This document shows positions 52,056 to 64,000 of a DNA stretch of 64,000 nucleotides, piece by piece. The translations under genes were made by a program, and so were the position numbers. Under the pieces are notes generated by a model that worked only from the letters and a program-made list of their open reading frames with translations, had not been told where the DNA came from and ran no database searches. This DNA comes from Varroa destructor (Eukaryota > Arthropoda > Arachnida > Mesostigmata > Varroidae), in contig NW_019211455.1 in NCBI RefSeq assembly GCF_002443255.2, positions 39,537,449 to 39,601,448 of the forward strand, in the 5' to 3' direction. Within the stretch, counting starts at the first letter, position 1. Each line of letters starts with the position of its first letter.

Positions 52056-52488
52056 CTAAATTATTTAGGTTATTTTTCCTTTACTAGTCGACTTTTCTAT
52101 AAGCTACATTCAGGGTCAAACTATCGTGCTTACAAAATGCTTGACAAACATCAGCGACAGCCAATTTAACGAGTTCAATACGAACATAACATTTGTAGTC
52201 TTCGCGAGGTCTGGAGCTCTCGTGTGAGTTCTGTTTTCGTTGGAACGGCGATAAGGAGATCATGGTCCGAATTTAAGTTTCGCGCGATATTTTTAACCAG
52301 AACACTCTTCAATTTGCAATGCAAATCCGAATTTAAAATACTTCGTTAGATAGGGCTGGGTAGGAATTATCTACAGTGTTAGCATGCTAACTGTGTTGAG
52401 TCTGGGAAAGCTGTTTCCATTTTTGGAGTCCCTAGGTCCAAATATCGGCCATTTTAAAAAGATACGCGTCTTATATATCGTATACAAT

Positions 52489-52770
52489 TTATTGACCAAG
52501 TATATAAGGCTGCATAACACCTATGGCATCAATGATATTGTAGATTACAGGTTCCCCGCTGTTGTGGCGATGGAGCCTTAACCTGAGATGCTCAAACAGG
52601 GTTCTCTGTGTATAAATATATTTCACGTACTGCTGGATGCAAATCACGGCATCAAAACATTTACGAAAATCTATCACAATACAAATCGCAGAAGAAGCGT
52701 CTGCTTTCAAACAGTGTCCATAGTCGCACGTGCCGATGTAATACAAACGTTCGACGAAAAACCGCAGCAA
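52489..52770 (-). pseudogene. Possible non-LTR reverse transcriptase scrap
   Basis: The minus-strand frame contains IVIDFRKCFDAV at 52645-52680. This fits reverse transcriptase motif A of non-LTR elements (hhhhDFxKAFDxV), including the catalytic Asp, with Ala of KAFD replaced by Cys. About 35 residues later the frame carries a stretch ending GVMQPYILGQ, where the (R)GVxQGxxLSP motif would be expected, but that match is poor. No YADD box or fingers region was seen. A 12-residue match in one frame could be chance, so treat this as tentative. Confidence 0.28.
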
Positions 52771-54513
52771 AACTGGTTTTAGCGGGAACCATGCTTGTTT
52801 GGCCTGCGTGTGCTAAAAGGCATGACAGACTTGAGTAAAAGTATGACCGTTGACGTCCTTCCTTCATGTTAATCAATGTCATTGTTAGATGGGCTATACA
52901 GCCTTGTCGTGGATTATAGGATTTAATAGTGATTAACGCAATCTGAGGCAATAATACAGCATAGATTTCTCTGAGGTCGTACGAAAACTTTTAGATTCAA
53001 TCAAAGCACGGTCCCATTAATAGATTCAATGACAGCACTTTCTACGGTAGATACGTTGAGGATTCTACCGTCAAAGTATACGCCATTTAATTTCCATGGT
53101 GTTAGGGTTACACGGTTTATAACCTCAAACCTATGATGAAGACTGCTTTTCCAACAAATTGCACTTAACTTGAAAAATCCAAGTTTCTTGGGATCTGATA
53201 ATAGGCAATTCATAATTTTTGAATTTGGCGTTTTTGAAATTGACGTACGACGCTCGGTGGATGCTGGTCACACAAATAAAGAGGAATGACAGTTAGGTAG
53301 GTGTTTTGGTTAAATATTTTGTAAGAATCGAAATGATCTTAATAGATTATCAAAATTATGTAATTTTATTAATCCGCTTGTGTGCCTGCTAATTAATGTT
53401 ATGGTGTTGAAAACTATATTTACAGAAGAACATTTGCTCTATTTGCAGTAATACTTGGAACATGCGAAGTCTTCTGGCCGAAGACAAAATTGTGCTCGTG
53501 TGGACGATCGATCGCAGTGAGTCTAAATCTGGTGATACCTTCCTGTAACGAGCATCTCAAGCCCTCTGAGTGGGGTGCAACGAATTTTCGAGGTACGATT
53601 CCGCCGTAGTGGCACTGCGAACGAATTTCTGGCTATATATACAGCTGGCTACGAATGGCGTCGGTCACAGGACCCAAGTCACTCGGCGTTTTCGAATTGG
53701 CAGAGATCGGAGGGTGGAAAATAATTTATTTACTTGAAAAACCTGTTTTACAAACAGAAATGCATACAGCGATACAATTATGCATTGCTTCCATCGTTCA
53801 TAACCAGAATCCATAACCGTTCATAACCACCTTGAAAAAGCCTAGGAAAAAAACAGACTAGAAAGCTACAAGTAAACCTAATCGCTGGTTAGCTCTAAGT
53901 TCCAGACTGCCAAGTAATTTTTTCAGGTTTTCACGGCTTGTACTACGGCACCGTACTAAGGCACTTTCTCATTTTCGGTGAAGCTGGGAGCACCAACACG
54001 TCCCGTTGGACTCAAATAAAATGCTCTACGAAAGACACAAATCTTCAGAACTGTTCTCAAGGCGGTAGGGCCTGGAGTGGTCACCATTTTAACAAAAAAG
54101 TTTTTAAGGGTATCTGTGCGGAGGGCGACATTGAATCGAACGGGCATTATTTACGTTTGCCCCATTTTTGTTGCAATTGTTACGTGTGGCAGAATATATT
54201 TTCTTTCTGTAGTTGCGAGTCAGAGACGTTCCGAACTAGAGCTTGACGTGAGCACTGGCTAATGCTAACTCGCCAAGCGTGGGAACACTAATGGATTCTG
54301 CAAAGAAGGATGTAGAAGGATGTTCCTTGTACAGTTTATATTTCGATAGTTAGACGATAGAATTGGTCAATATTTATTTTTGGTCGTCAACAAGTTAAAA
54401 ATACAAACTGACCCTCATTGGTGATGCCTTTACTGAGGACTTTAACTTTTAATGCATTTGAAAATTCGATACTTTAATCAAAATAATTCTTAGGAGGATG
54501 ATTTCACTCCTTT

Positions 54514-54756
54514 CTAGTTTTCAGGTTTCAATGGCCGTTGATCGATCCATATCTCATCCATGCCATCGGGTTTATCTAGAAAGACTTCGTATAAAATACA
54601 AAAAGTAGTTGGCTTTTTATGCGGTACGAAGGAAGAGGTCGCACTTATTTTTTTCGGGCCTGAATCCGCTGCTTTAAAGAAAAAATGCTTCATTATACAA
54701 TTCATTGCTATCTGTTTTAACACTCTGCAGCCACGATAGTGCCCTATGAGAGCGTG
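54514..54756 (-). CDS. Hypothetical coding-like frame, about 80 codons
   Basis: The frame is open on the minus strand from about 54756 to the stop at 54514, with the first ATG at about residue 17. The C-terminal half is rich in Lys, Pro, Asp and Glu, for example FLDKPDGMDEIWID, which looks protein-like. No family, signal or splice sites recognised. Confidence 0.15.
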   Translation of the reverse strand, partial: HALIGHYRGCRVLKQIAMNCIMKHFFFKAADSGPKKISATSSFVPHKKPTTFCILYEVFLDKPDGMDEIWIDQRPLKPEN

Positions 54757-56598
54757 CTATCACGGGTTTCCACCAAATGGCCCCGTTGACGTAAAATAGG
54801 TCTAAGGCGCCTACTTATACTGCTCGTAACTAGTATAACGACACCCTCTCTCGGTTCTGGTAGAAATTAATCTTAAATATTCTTTTATTGCCGTCTACTC
54901 GGAGGGAAATGTTTAAATACGTACCTATTATCTACACACTAGTTAACCGGATGTACCGCTACCCGTCCCATCCTATCAGCGACAACGTTATCATCAGCTC
55001 AGGAGTTTACCAGAAAAACCAATTGGGCCGTGTTCTCTTTTACTTAGGCACACAATCTCTGATCGAAGTGTTTAAAATCAACCTTTAATTTTAATACATG
55101 GATGACGGGAGGTCTACAACTGTAGAAGTCGTTTGCAAAGTGCTGGAGCATCAGGTTGCCAGTAGCTTAGTGGGGCTGGTAAGATTTAGATTTTTTCCGA
55201 GACATTAAACCCTGAGAGCATGACGGATGGATGATACCAACGGTCCACTTTCAGCTTATTGAACAACATCGGGAAGTAATATTGCCGTTGGGTTGCTTGA
55301 ACCGATAGAAGTGTTTCTCACTTATAACGCTATCTGTTCCCTCTTTGGCGGGTACATTAGAAAGAGTTCAATCCCGCTAAACTAGTAGTAACTATTTAGA
55401 GCATTCCAAAGACCTGTCTCCTTCCAGCGGTCTCCTTCCGCCACATGAATGTAGCATTTGCTAAACAGGTGTTCAGTACGGCCTTAATCTTTTCGTTCTT
55501 TCGACAGTGTAATCGTGGACGCCCTAAAGGAACTTCTCCATATGCAATTTTTATTGGTAGCGAGAGAAGGTTAAACTTGAAGAATGTTCTTAACTTGACG
55601 GTCGTTTACTATGTTTCGTCGTTTGTATTAGTAACTACCGTGCTGGAAGTTGATGTCTCTCCTGACGTACAATATTCAAGAAGAAGGTTTATTGAGAAGA
55701 CAGGCAATTTTTGGAAGCCTTGTTTTCGATCACGTTGGGTCATTATAACGTTGAACCTGGCCCACTTTAATTGAAGCATAAATGTTGCAATACTCAAGAC
55801 GTTGTTTTTCCTCGCTGAAGTTTTAAAACCGTACGGGCCGTCCGAAATAGGCCCCATAAGGACAACTGAAGGGACCCACAGAGTGGGTAGTCTAAAATAC
55901 CTTACCTAATTATAAGTTTCATTAGTTAGAAACTTGATTTCATTAGAAACATTTAAGTGTATTAATCTTATTTACAGTGTTGCCCCAAAATAATTACAAT
56001 AATTATTTACAAGGGATTTTAATTATGTCTCTTGATCCAAAAACGCTTTTTCTACTTACTATGAGACGCCTGAAGTAAAAATATGTAGCCCTATAAGCGC
56101 AAACATGCATTGTTCCCCCCACCCTTTTTTGCACTCTGTTCCCATTCAATAAGGTCGACATGGCGTCGTTTAATTTGGTATGTTTTATTCGCTTATTTGT
56201 TGCGGCACAGTATTTACGTATGAGTCTGTACAATTTACTAACCAGGCACGGATTAGTGTTGCTCCGAGATGCACTGACTTAGCTGCTCGTCGGGGGTTAG
56301 ATTTGCAGCTATTTTGGGTTTGGAAGGGTGTCATCTGTAACTTACCATGCGAATTTCTGGAGAAATTTCTATCATAAAGCTGCATTTTACGTAAGTTTGA
56401 CTCTAGTTAGCAAGGATGGTCTGCCTTCTGCATCTAAGGGGAGTCGTATTGGTTCCCGTATCGGCTGCAACTTGAATAGCAATCTACCGACCATATTGCC
56501 GTATGGTTAAGCGAAACCGTTGATTTAAATCATCGCGCCGCACAGACACACTCTCTCTACTGGTCACTCCGTGGACCGCTAATTTGATTTTGCTTGGC

Positions 56599-56644
56599 TA
56601 AAACACTTAGCGTAACTTACGTACTAGTTGCGCTAAGTGTTTTA
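56599..56644. repeat. 19-bp hairpin (one wobble pair), 8-base loop
   Basis: The arms at 56599-56617 and 56626-56644 pair along 19 positions with one T/G pair and an eight-base loop. The innermost bases form TTACGTACT-like symmetry. It resembles the 46.7 kb hairpin in size but not in sequence. Confidence 0.85.
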
Positions 56645-57150
56645 ACGGCTGCAAAAAACGTGCAAATGAAACATACATGCGCACCTTAAATTGCTAACTA
56701 TGACGTTAACTATGTGACAGATGGGGGCATGCCCAAAAACGAGCAAGCGGCCATTAAGATTAGATAAGAAATATTTAAACAAATTACCTAGGAAGGGAAG
56801 TTCTAGATCGTATGACACCGATATCAGAGGCTTTAGTGGGTTCGGTTAGGCGTAACTGGCGACTAAAATGAGCCTTTTAGATCCAGCTAAGCCTAAAACA
56901 CGAAAAGATCAAACAAACAATAGACAAAACATTTTATGAATTCGTTCGATATCAATGAGATGCGTAATCACTCTAGAGTATAACTTTAATGGTTATTACA
57001 ATAATGGTTTGTAATATTGAGTAATGTCTTAGCGCATGCAGATGGATCGGTGATATGTTAATGCAACTGGTAATATATGCTCAGTACCGTTCGTTTCTCA
57101 ATATTCTTAAAAGTTTTGCGCACGAATGATTGTTAACCTACTTACTTTTG

Positions 57151-57165
57151 CCCCCCCCCCCCCCC
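57151..57165. repeat. Poly-C tract, 15 bases
   Basis: An uninterrupted run of 15 C (15 G on the minus strand). Long C runs are rare in AT-leaning genomes. It could adopt i-motif or G-rich structures, or mark an assembly or library artefact. Confidence 0.95.
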
Positions 57166-59694
57166 ATGTCAGGTGAAGAACTGTCACAGATTTCTAACCT
57201 CATTTTTGTTTTTTGAGCACATTGTTTTTTACCGATCAGGCACACTAGAATTGTGAAGACAAAAGTCTGGCTGACTCAAAATATTATAACATCTAAGGTT
57301 CCATTTTTCAACCTCAGCTTACATTCTTTTTGTATTTAATCGGACTACAACATATTTTATGCGTTATATATTGACATCGGGTTGAACAGATTGCAAATGC
57401 AGCAAGCTCTAGCCCGCTTCAGCACTCGTAAATTTGGGATTGAGTAAATGAAGATTAGAAAGGGAGGTCAGATGGTGGCCGCCAATATCTCGCCCCTTGC
57501 CTTCATGAACCGGTTTTCATGCTTGAAGTTGATCTTTTCCGCGAACGGCTGAAGTTTCACAGCGCGCGTCAACAGAAAATGCAGAAAGGCCGCGTTGGCC
57601 GACCAAATGGCCCTATCGATTATCCCTCGAAGCCGCTTCCAGCTTGTTGTACCTCAAATTAGCTCCGATTTTTAAATATGGGACACGCTTCACTTGGTAA
57701 GATCTTACATTGGAAAAGCTTGAACGATTAAATCTCGTCAAAGCTTCCGTGTTCAAAAAAGCATTGGGACTACACAGAGAAATTCCCCTTAGCAGAAGTC
57801 TCCCTTAGCCGACTTGCCAATGCTGTCCGAGCACTAACGTCGCAGCTACTAGCAACGTAAGCCTTCAAGATGAACCATGAAAACTGGGAACAAAAACGGT
57901 GGGTGATGGAGGATTGTCGTTGTGTCCGGAGCGATGAGATTCAACAAGTGGAATAGGATGAACCAGCTAAACGGACATGACATTTTTTGCTTTGTCATGC
58001 CTAGGTTCCACCGAAGATTTTGCAGGAAAGCAGATTTCCGGGTGCGTGACGATGCATGTGTGTGCTCTCTAGAGGCGGAAGCAAAATGTGATAGACATCA
58101 TTCCGCTTGTTCCCCCTAATCTTACCTCAAAATGTTTGACAAATCTCTCGACTTAGTTTTATAAGCTCAACGACGTTCAGATAACACAAAACGCAAACAA
58201 TTTTAAATGCTTCTATATACCCCTCTGGCATTGTCGGCCCGTATTTACGAAGTTTTCGTCGAGTTTTGCGACTACTACTAGCGAAGGTAAATATAAATCG
58301 ATCAATAATATATGCTACAAATCAGGAACGTAAACATAGTTGAACCCCTGTTTTATGGCCCGGGCCTAATTCTGCCTTAGAATATTACCTATGCTTATTA
58401 CTTTGAATGCATGTACACTCCGCTCAATAGTAGCAACTGTAATGAAGCTTCACGCATAAACGCCCGCTCATGATAATTACTAGACATGAAAAGCGGTCAG
58501 TTTCCTTGCAAGCAGATCCCAACAATAGCTCTCGCGGGGGTCTTCGTGCCGCTAGTCCTGTCTCATCGAGGCCGTACGGCACGTCTAACTAAAAAGGGTG
58601 CTCCTGTTATTGATTCCTGAATGGTCTTTGCCGGCTCATCAAATCTTTCATTCAGTCATATATTCGTTCAACTTAAACGTCGAGGAAAACTGTTTGTCAC
58701 GTTCCTGTCGACGTAGATGGAACTTCTGCTTTTCTAATTGGACCTGTGTTTCTTTGACAAGTTCTATACACAGAGGTATTCCGTCCGCTAGATACTATGA
58801 CATTTTTGCATATTCCATTAAGACACTGCCATATTTCGGTCCCTTTTGTTTGTACACCGTTGTTTCATAGATAACGATCCACGAACATGATCACACTAGA
58901 GCAAATTCTCCTTAATAACAATTAAGTAATATTTTGTTTATTATCGTTATTGTTGATGCTGTAAAACAGTCTATTTCGGAGCCAAAAAGAAGCAGACATT
59001 TATAAATTTTATTTATATTTATAGAAAGCCTAGGTAAATGATGTGATTCGTAGAGCAGCACATCGGTATTGGCTTGAGCATAGGCATTAGTTGAAGACGG
59101 TCGTGATTGATGAAAACCACATTATTATTATTATATACAGAAGCGACTGTAGAAGAAACGAAAGGCGCGTTGTATTGTTTAAAAACGATATATTTACCTG
59201 GATGAGCGTAGGTCTGGCAACATTTCAAAGATATGGAATTATTCAAACTTTGAAATACATCAAGAAATTATCTAAATAAATACGTTTTGTTTGTTCTATG
59301 AATGCGGCGGTTCTTCATCATTTTTTAATCGACAACGTTATATATCACGTAGAACATAAAATCTACACGGTTTCACGTTTGCAAATTGTTAATGAAGTAT
59401 TATGTTATTTTTGTTAATGCCACTTTTTTTATTATTACCTTTTTTTTTTTATTAATACAAAACAATGTGTATATCAGTTTTTTCTTCGGCAGCATATCGA
59501 GCCGCATTACGCAAAAATTGAGGGAAAGTGAGGCGAGTTCTTTAAGAAACGGTCGCAATGCATCTATGTACATGTACTAGGTACACATGTGTACATCTGT
59601 ATATTTATGGTGTACGGATAAAGCAGCTGCTGGAATATACAGGCCTGTACGTTTGTCTATTGCTACTAACGTGGCCGTTCTACAACCATAAATT

Positions 59695-59709
59695 TATATA
59701 TATATATAT
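59695..59709. repeat. TA microsatellite
   Basis: About seven TA units in tandem. Confidence 0.85.
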
Positions 59710-60121
59710 GTAGACATTATGGGTGACGGTGGGTCGGGGGCTGATGCCAGAGCTCTTCGAACTAATTTCCGGGTAACATCGCACAACGGGATGGTCCGGG
59801 GATGGAGCGGGGGGATTATTAATTAGCTGCAATAGCTTCAATGACTAGTTCCTCAGTAGGTGATATTGGAAATTTCACGAAGTAGGTAACCTTCAACACT
59901 TTTACTCGACAAACTAATAATCCAAGAATAGTTAATGATTTACTAATATAAGGATGCCCGATTGCATTTACCGGAACACAGACCTGTATGGATTGCTTAC
60001 ACTGGTGGAAATGACAACAAAATAGTGCGCCAACTGGTCGTCTGGGCTCAAATCAGCTAACTGAAAACATACATCTCTTATTAAAAGCATGAATTATTTT
60101 TTTATACAGTACTAATCGATG

Positions 60122-60151
60122 TCTGTTTATGATTATGTAGTCATAAACAGA
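60122..60151. repeat. 11-bp perfect hairpin, 8-base loop
   Basis: TCTGTTTATGA and TCATAAACAGA flank an eight-base loop. Function unknown. Confidence 0.75.
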
Positions 60152-62984
60152 TATTAGATTAAGGTTTATTCAGTCAGCTTGATCAAACCAACTGAATGAA
60201 GAAAAAATCTCATTGTGTAATATGCAGATTTTTCCAATCGATGCGCTATTCTGAACTGAAAGCTCTCTTATGGTCAAAAACGTGACAAACAAAACAAGTT
60301 CTTTCACGCTTGTAAGTTAGAGTTTACATTTGAATTCTTGTGCTATCATACTGTATTTTATTGTTCGGAGCTGGTTAGATGCCAACTTTAATACATGCAT
60401 GTTTTTGCCGAACAAAATTTAGACTCGTCTGGATCATTTATGATGACTAAGTGTTGAGGTCTTCTGATAATATTCTGACCATTAGTACAGTGGCTATAAA
60501 GAAATATTTTACTTTTATAACTTAAAAGTTGCCCGATCCATTATTTTATTTCCCTGGATGAAACGATAATTTCAGCTCAAGTAAATGCGGTAGCTGGATC
60601 ATAAAATATAATCTTCTGGTGATTGAAATTCAACTTCAATGAACTTAGTGTTATATATTTACACACTTGTAATGCAAATAATTGAAATCATGACTAATGG
60701 GGACACGTCTGTCAGGGATAATGTCGCCCGCAATGGACGGCCTAGACAACACGAAACAAAGAACACCAACTATTTGAAAGGGTATTATAAGGCACGAATT
60801 AGCTTGTCTTCTTCGTAACCTAACTATTATTAAGGCCCGTCTACATTAATCTTACTGCAGTTTCATTAGTGTCATTATTTGATTTCATAGGCATGGTGAC
60901 ATATGAAGCTGTCCCTCTAAGCCCGCACTGCGACAAAGGTTTAGGGCCGGTTTTTGGTGGCCAGTTCAAAGGCCAAAAGGACGTATTTACTTTCTTCGTT
61001 TTATCTAAACAAATTGAGATATGCTGTAGGTCAATTCGATGAGCTCGGCGGTTTCTAGTGGCCTTCTGAGATCGTAAAGAAAGAACTTTGCGCATCTGCA
61101 CAATAAAACGTATTATCTATTTGTACTGATTGTGACTGATAGGACTAACAGTAACGTAGCGAGTCAAAGTATTAGTTTTTGACGAGTGTTTTTTTGGCCG
61201 AATTAGGAATGAGCTTGTATATGAGCTTATGCTACAGGTCACCAAAGAAAATTCCCTTGAAAAATGTTTCACAAAGCATTTTTGGCGAGGCTGAAGTTGT
61301 TTCCGTATTTTTCGAATATGCGATGATGTTTTTAGTAATCCGACATTGCTTGAAGTATCTAACAGAGTTTCCTTCATTTGTTTATAGTATGCTTTCTATC
61401 AGAACTAATAATTTACTTTGTCTCATGACACAGCCGCTGCATTCCGGCGTTTTGTTATGGTATTTGCGTGACGAGGTACTCTTGTTGTCAAGTTAGATCT
61501 ACGTCATACCTGGGCGGTATCTCTAATTATTTTAATGACATTTACTTTGACAGTGCCTTATACTGACGAGCTGTTCCTGTGCACGGGTTAGCAACCCAAA
61601 TCCGTATTTTCAAGGGTACCTAAATAAACAATGATAATACTGAAAGTTATATAAGCTGTATCTAAGTATCTAATTATTGGTTATGCGCATTTACGCAAAC
61701 TGGTAATACTACTGTGTTGCTTTTTGCGTTTTTTTTTTTGCGACCGTCTACCCATACGAAGCGTTTCTCTGTCACTCTGCATTGTCCTTACAGTAAGCCC
61801 TATATGTTATTTATTGCTCTGCTCGTTTTCACATCGCCCAACGTTGATGCTCGCACTGACCAACTGCTTTCAAGTTCTATGGAAAACGTAATAAATAAGT
61901 GGCAAAAAGACATATATTTTTTTATTCGATCTTAAAACACAGTTATTTTTTGGTAAAGCAAAAAAATTCACACGCGTTGATAAACAGTTGACAAATTTAC
62001 CTCCGCCAATCGATCTTTTTAGAATAAAAATTGGGGGTATCGCTTGTTGCACATCTTGGCATAGATCATTGTCCCCTGTACGTATAAGATAAAGTGGGAG
62101 ATCGTTAGGTTAAATGGGGTACAATACGAAGAGAAAAAAATGCGATCAGGGTTATATAGGTAGAAAAAAACTAGTTGAACGGAAGGGCTATGCATAGGAG
62201 TAGGACCATACAATATCACCTTTTGTTCGTTACTATGTCAAAGGTACGACGAAATCAGATAACGAGAATGCAGATTTTGAAACAAGAAAATCGTCGATAT
62301 AATTTACGAATAGTGTGTTTGACTCGTTCCCAACGTCAAAAAAGAAAACCAGAAGCGCGCAGTATATTGATTATCGTTTATGAGCCGCCTGAGCGGCCCA
62401 AAAATTTTTATAAGAAGTCCTTCATATCAGACACTTTCTTGTTACTCAACTCTCCTTTTTTTGCTCGTTTCAAGGACTATTTAACGTGCCAGTTTTCCAT
62501 TTGTTTTTTTGAATCAATTAGTACTAATAGGCAAAAAGTTTCAAAAAATCTTTTCAACTCTCTGCATTTTATCGTGAGTTGTTTTGATGGGTCAAGCTAT
62601 AAGTGCGGTAGTGCGAACAAAATATAAATATTCATTATCAGCCTAGGTGTATTAAGAGGCCTAGGTAAACTGATGACGACCTCATGTTTAATTTTATACA
62701 ATTTGTCATTGCAGCGTTTATAGATGATCCCATCGAAATATGTTCTTTATACATATTTGGTTGTGGTACTTGGTGGCTATTGCTGTTGCAAGCTATCGTT
62801 CAGCACAGGCGCGGTCTTTTTTCTATTTATGTACGTACATTATTCCGTGACATTGTCCACAGCTCGAAAAGGCTATGCATATTCAGATATTTGTGTATAT
62901 GGACCTCTGACACTAAGATTCCAGGTTATAAATTAGTCTATGTCTGACTGTGTGTGTGCATGGACTACAGGCCTATGAATGCGC

Positions 62985-63019
62985 TATATATAAACTCACT
63001 CCCCGCTTTATCCCAGTCA
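62985..63019 (+). promoter_or_regulatory. Putative RNA polymerase II core promoter
   Basis: A good TATA box (TATATATAAA, 62985-62994) is followed at the usual distance by an initiator-like TCAG at 63017-63020. The A at 63019 lies about 30 bases from the TATAAA start. The sequence after it is GC-richer and leads toward a strong splice donor at 63634/63635. Each element alone is common by chance; the spacing and the downstream splice sites make the combination more credible. Confidence 0.3.
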
Positions 63020-63153
63020 GGTTCGTCAGCGTGAGATTACGACACGCGCAAACAGTTTTAAACTCATATTTATGAGACGGCCCATGTTTATTCATAGAGC
63101 CTTTGTGCCGTAGCTCGCCTGGCGTTCTTGGTGCTCCCTTGTACCTCCAATCT

Positions 63154-63336
63154 ATGAGAGGTTATTTTTCATCGTTCCAAGCCGCCCAACCTCCGCGCGC
63201 TCTTAGGAATACGCTTTCCGGGAATGCACTTCGAAACATCCCGCGTCATGAACCAGCTCGACGTCGTTGTTTAGCAAAGAGTAACTCTGAGCGCAGCGTG
63301 CTCTTAAACAGCCGAAGCAGCATGCTTTGGTCCTAA
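63154..63336 (+). CDS. Hypothetical basic ORF downstream of putative promoter
   Basis: An ATG-initiated frame of 60 codons, very rich in Arg, Ser and Ala with almost no acidic residues in the first half, as in a mitochondrial presequence. It lies within the predicted first exon region. A 78-codon minus-strand frame overlaps it. No family recognised, and an upstream short ORF would precede it on the transcript. Confidence 0.15.
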   Translation: MRGYFSSFQAAQPPRALRNTLSGNALRNIPRHEPARRRCLAKSNSERSVLLNSRSSMLWS

Positions 63337-63634
63337 TCCTACTTCCTGCTCGACACTGAATAAATAACTGATTCGCAGAAGCAGAAATACGGTTGAACTG
63401 AGGTTTTGCTTCATTCTGTTCAAGATGAAAGAAACCCAAGCTTATTCAAATGAAAAGAGATGCTTGCCCTACGTGACCCGGAGTAAGAAGAACCCGTCTC
63501 ATTAAGCGTGGCCGCAATGATAGCCCACGAAAAGACAGACTCGTCAAAAGGATAGTGCCTTCTTTAGCCGCCGCTGCTCGAAAAAGACACGAGAGTATGG
63601 CACAGTGAAGTGAATAGCAGTGGCAGGGCAACAG

Positions 63635-63971
63635 GTAAGAACTGATGGAACGCCATTCTTCAATGGCATCGTCAAAGTAACTAGAGAAGACCGAAGTTCA
63701 ACGAAGACTCTAAGAATAGGTTTTTATGTGCCGAATGCCGGGTTTGGTAGAGTACATTTTAAGCAAATCGATAAACCAAAATGGAGGGCAAAGCTAGCCA
63801 CGGGGCAGCAGAACGTAGAAATCATGAATAGAGATGCCTGTTCTTGGCCTAACGTGGCTACGCTGCTTTGCCTGTTGCATCCTTTTATGTAGTACGCCAG
63901 CTCCCCCGTGAGTGACCAATTCTTAAACTGCCCGCCGATTCTCTCCTTCGAGGGATGATCTTTGTTTTCAG
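63635..63971 (+). other. Putative 337-bp intron
   Basis: The donor CAG|GTAAGA matches the metazoan consensus at 63634/63635. The acceptor TTTGTTTTCAG|G at 63971/63972 has a good pyrimidine tract. Joining them keeps one short frame open to the window edge. An 90-codon + frame (63620-63892) overlaps the intron and reads protein-like, so retention or a different gene model is possible. Confidence 0.35.
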
Positions 63972-64000
63972 GCTAACGCAATCGTCCAGTTTAACAGTTT

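Noticed and set aside
55140..55230. A-box-like TAGCTTAGTGGGGCTGG as a tRNA gene
   Set aside because: No B-box at the required distance and no cloverleaf.
62175..62627. 150-codon + frame
   Set aside because: No domain or start context recognised; AT-rich codons and homopolymer-driven Phe/Lys runs suggest chance.
1..64000. CRISPR array, prokaryotic operon or phage
   Set aside because: No regularly spaced direct repeats with unique spacers, no long adjacent ORFs and no ribosome binding sites; the repeats and element types are eukaryotic.

Overview
This window looks like eukaryotic nuclear DNA, most likely from an animal and possibly an arthropod. No open frame exceeds 168 codons, and the longest ones are about as long as chance allows. 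There are no operons, no ribosome-binding-site-led gene arrays, no rRNA and no intact tRNA gene. What can be recognised is typical of an old, repeat-rich metazoan genome: broken transposable elements of several classes, TA and ATT microsatellites, short minisatellites, homopolymer runs, tRNA-promoter-like short repeats and isolated splice signals. The animal/arthropod assignment is an inference from the element types (mariner, Tc1, Ty3/gypsy, non-LTR), not from any host gene. I recognised no intact protein-coding host gene.

Layout. 1-6.3 kb: unannotated sequence with a few weak coding-like patches. 6.3-7.0 kb: remnant of a non-LTR retrotransposon reverse transcriptase (+). 9.25-9.33 kb: tRNA-like (SINE-type) promoter sequence. 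11.5-12.5 kb: GC-richer segment with open frames on both strands. 13.5 kb: 31-bp minisatellite. 13.85-14.1 kb: possible non-LTR endonuclease start (+). 16.5-17.0 kb: decayed Tc1-like transposase (+). 17.33-17.87 kb: 178 codons broken by one stop (+), unknown. 19.0-19.2 kb: another unknown coding-like frame. 20-34 kb: mostly featureless, with low-complexity and AT-rich tracts. 34.3-35.5 kb: GC-rich island with a GCN repeat.

37.0-39.7 kb: the clearest element, a decayed Ty3/gypsy pol on the minus strand. Reverse transcriptase, the RT-RNase H connection, RNase H and the post-RNase H motif follow one another in the correct order. 43.1-43.9 kb: decayed mariner transposase (-), with an HTH-side segment and a C-terminal catalytic segment. 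44.9 and 50.8 kb: two diverged copies of one interspersed repeat carrying a B-box-like core. 46.7 and 56.6 kb: two unusually good hairpins (20 bp perfect; 19 bp with one wobble pair). 52.5-52.8 kb: possible second reverse transcriptase scrap (-). 63.0-64.0 kb: a plausible core promoter (TATA plus initiator) followed by a good splice donor and acceptor, perhaps the 5' end of a real gene running off the right edge.

The genes do not form a pathway. The unifying theme is layered transposon decay. The most useful leads are the gypsy and mariner/Tc1 relics, the 20-bp perfect hairpin, the diverged repeat pair and the putative transcription unit at the right edge. All identifications were made by eye, without database searches.
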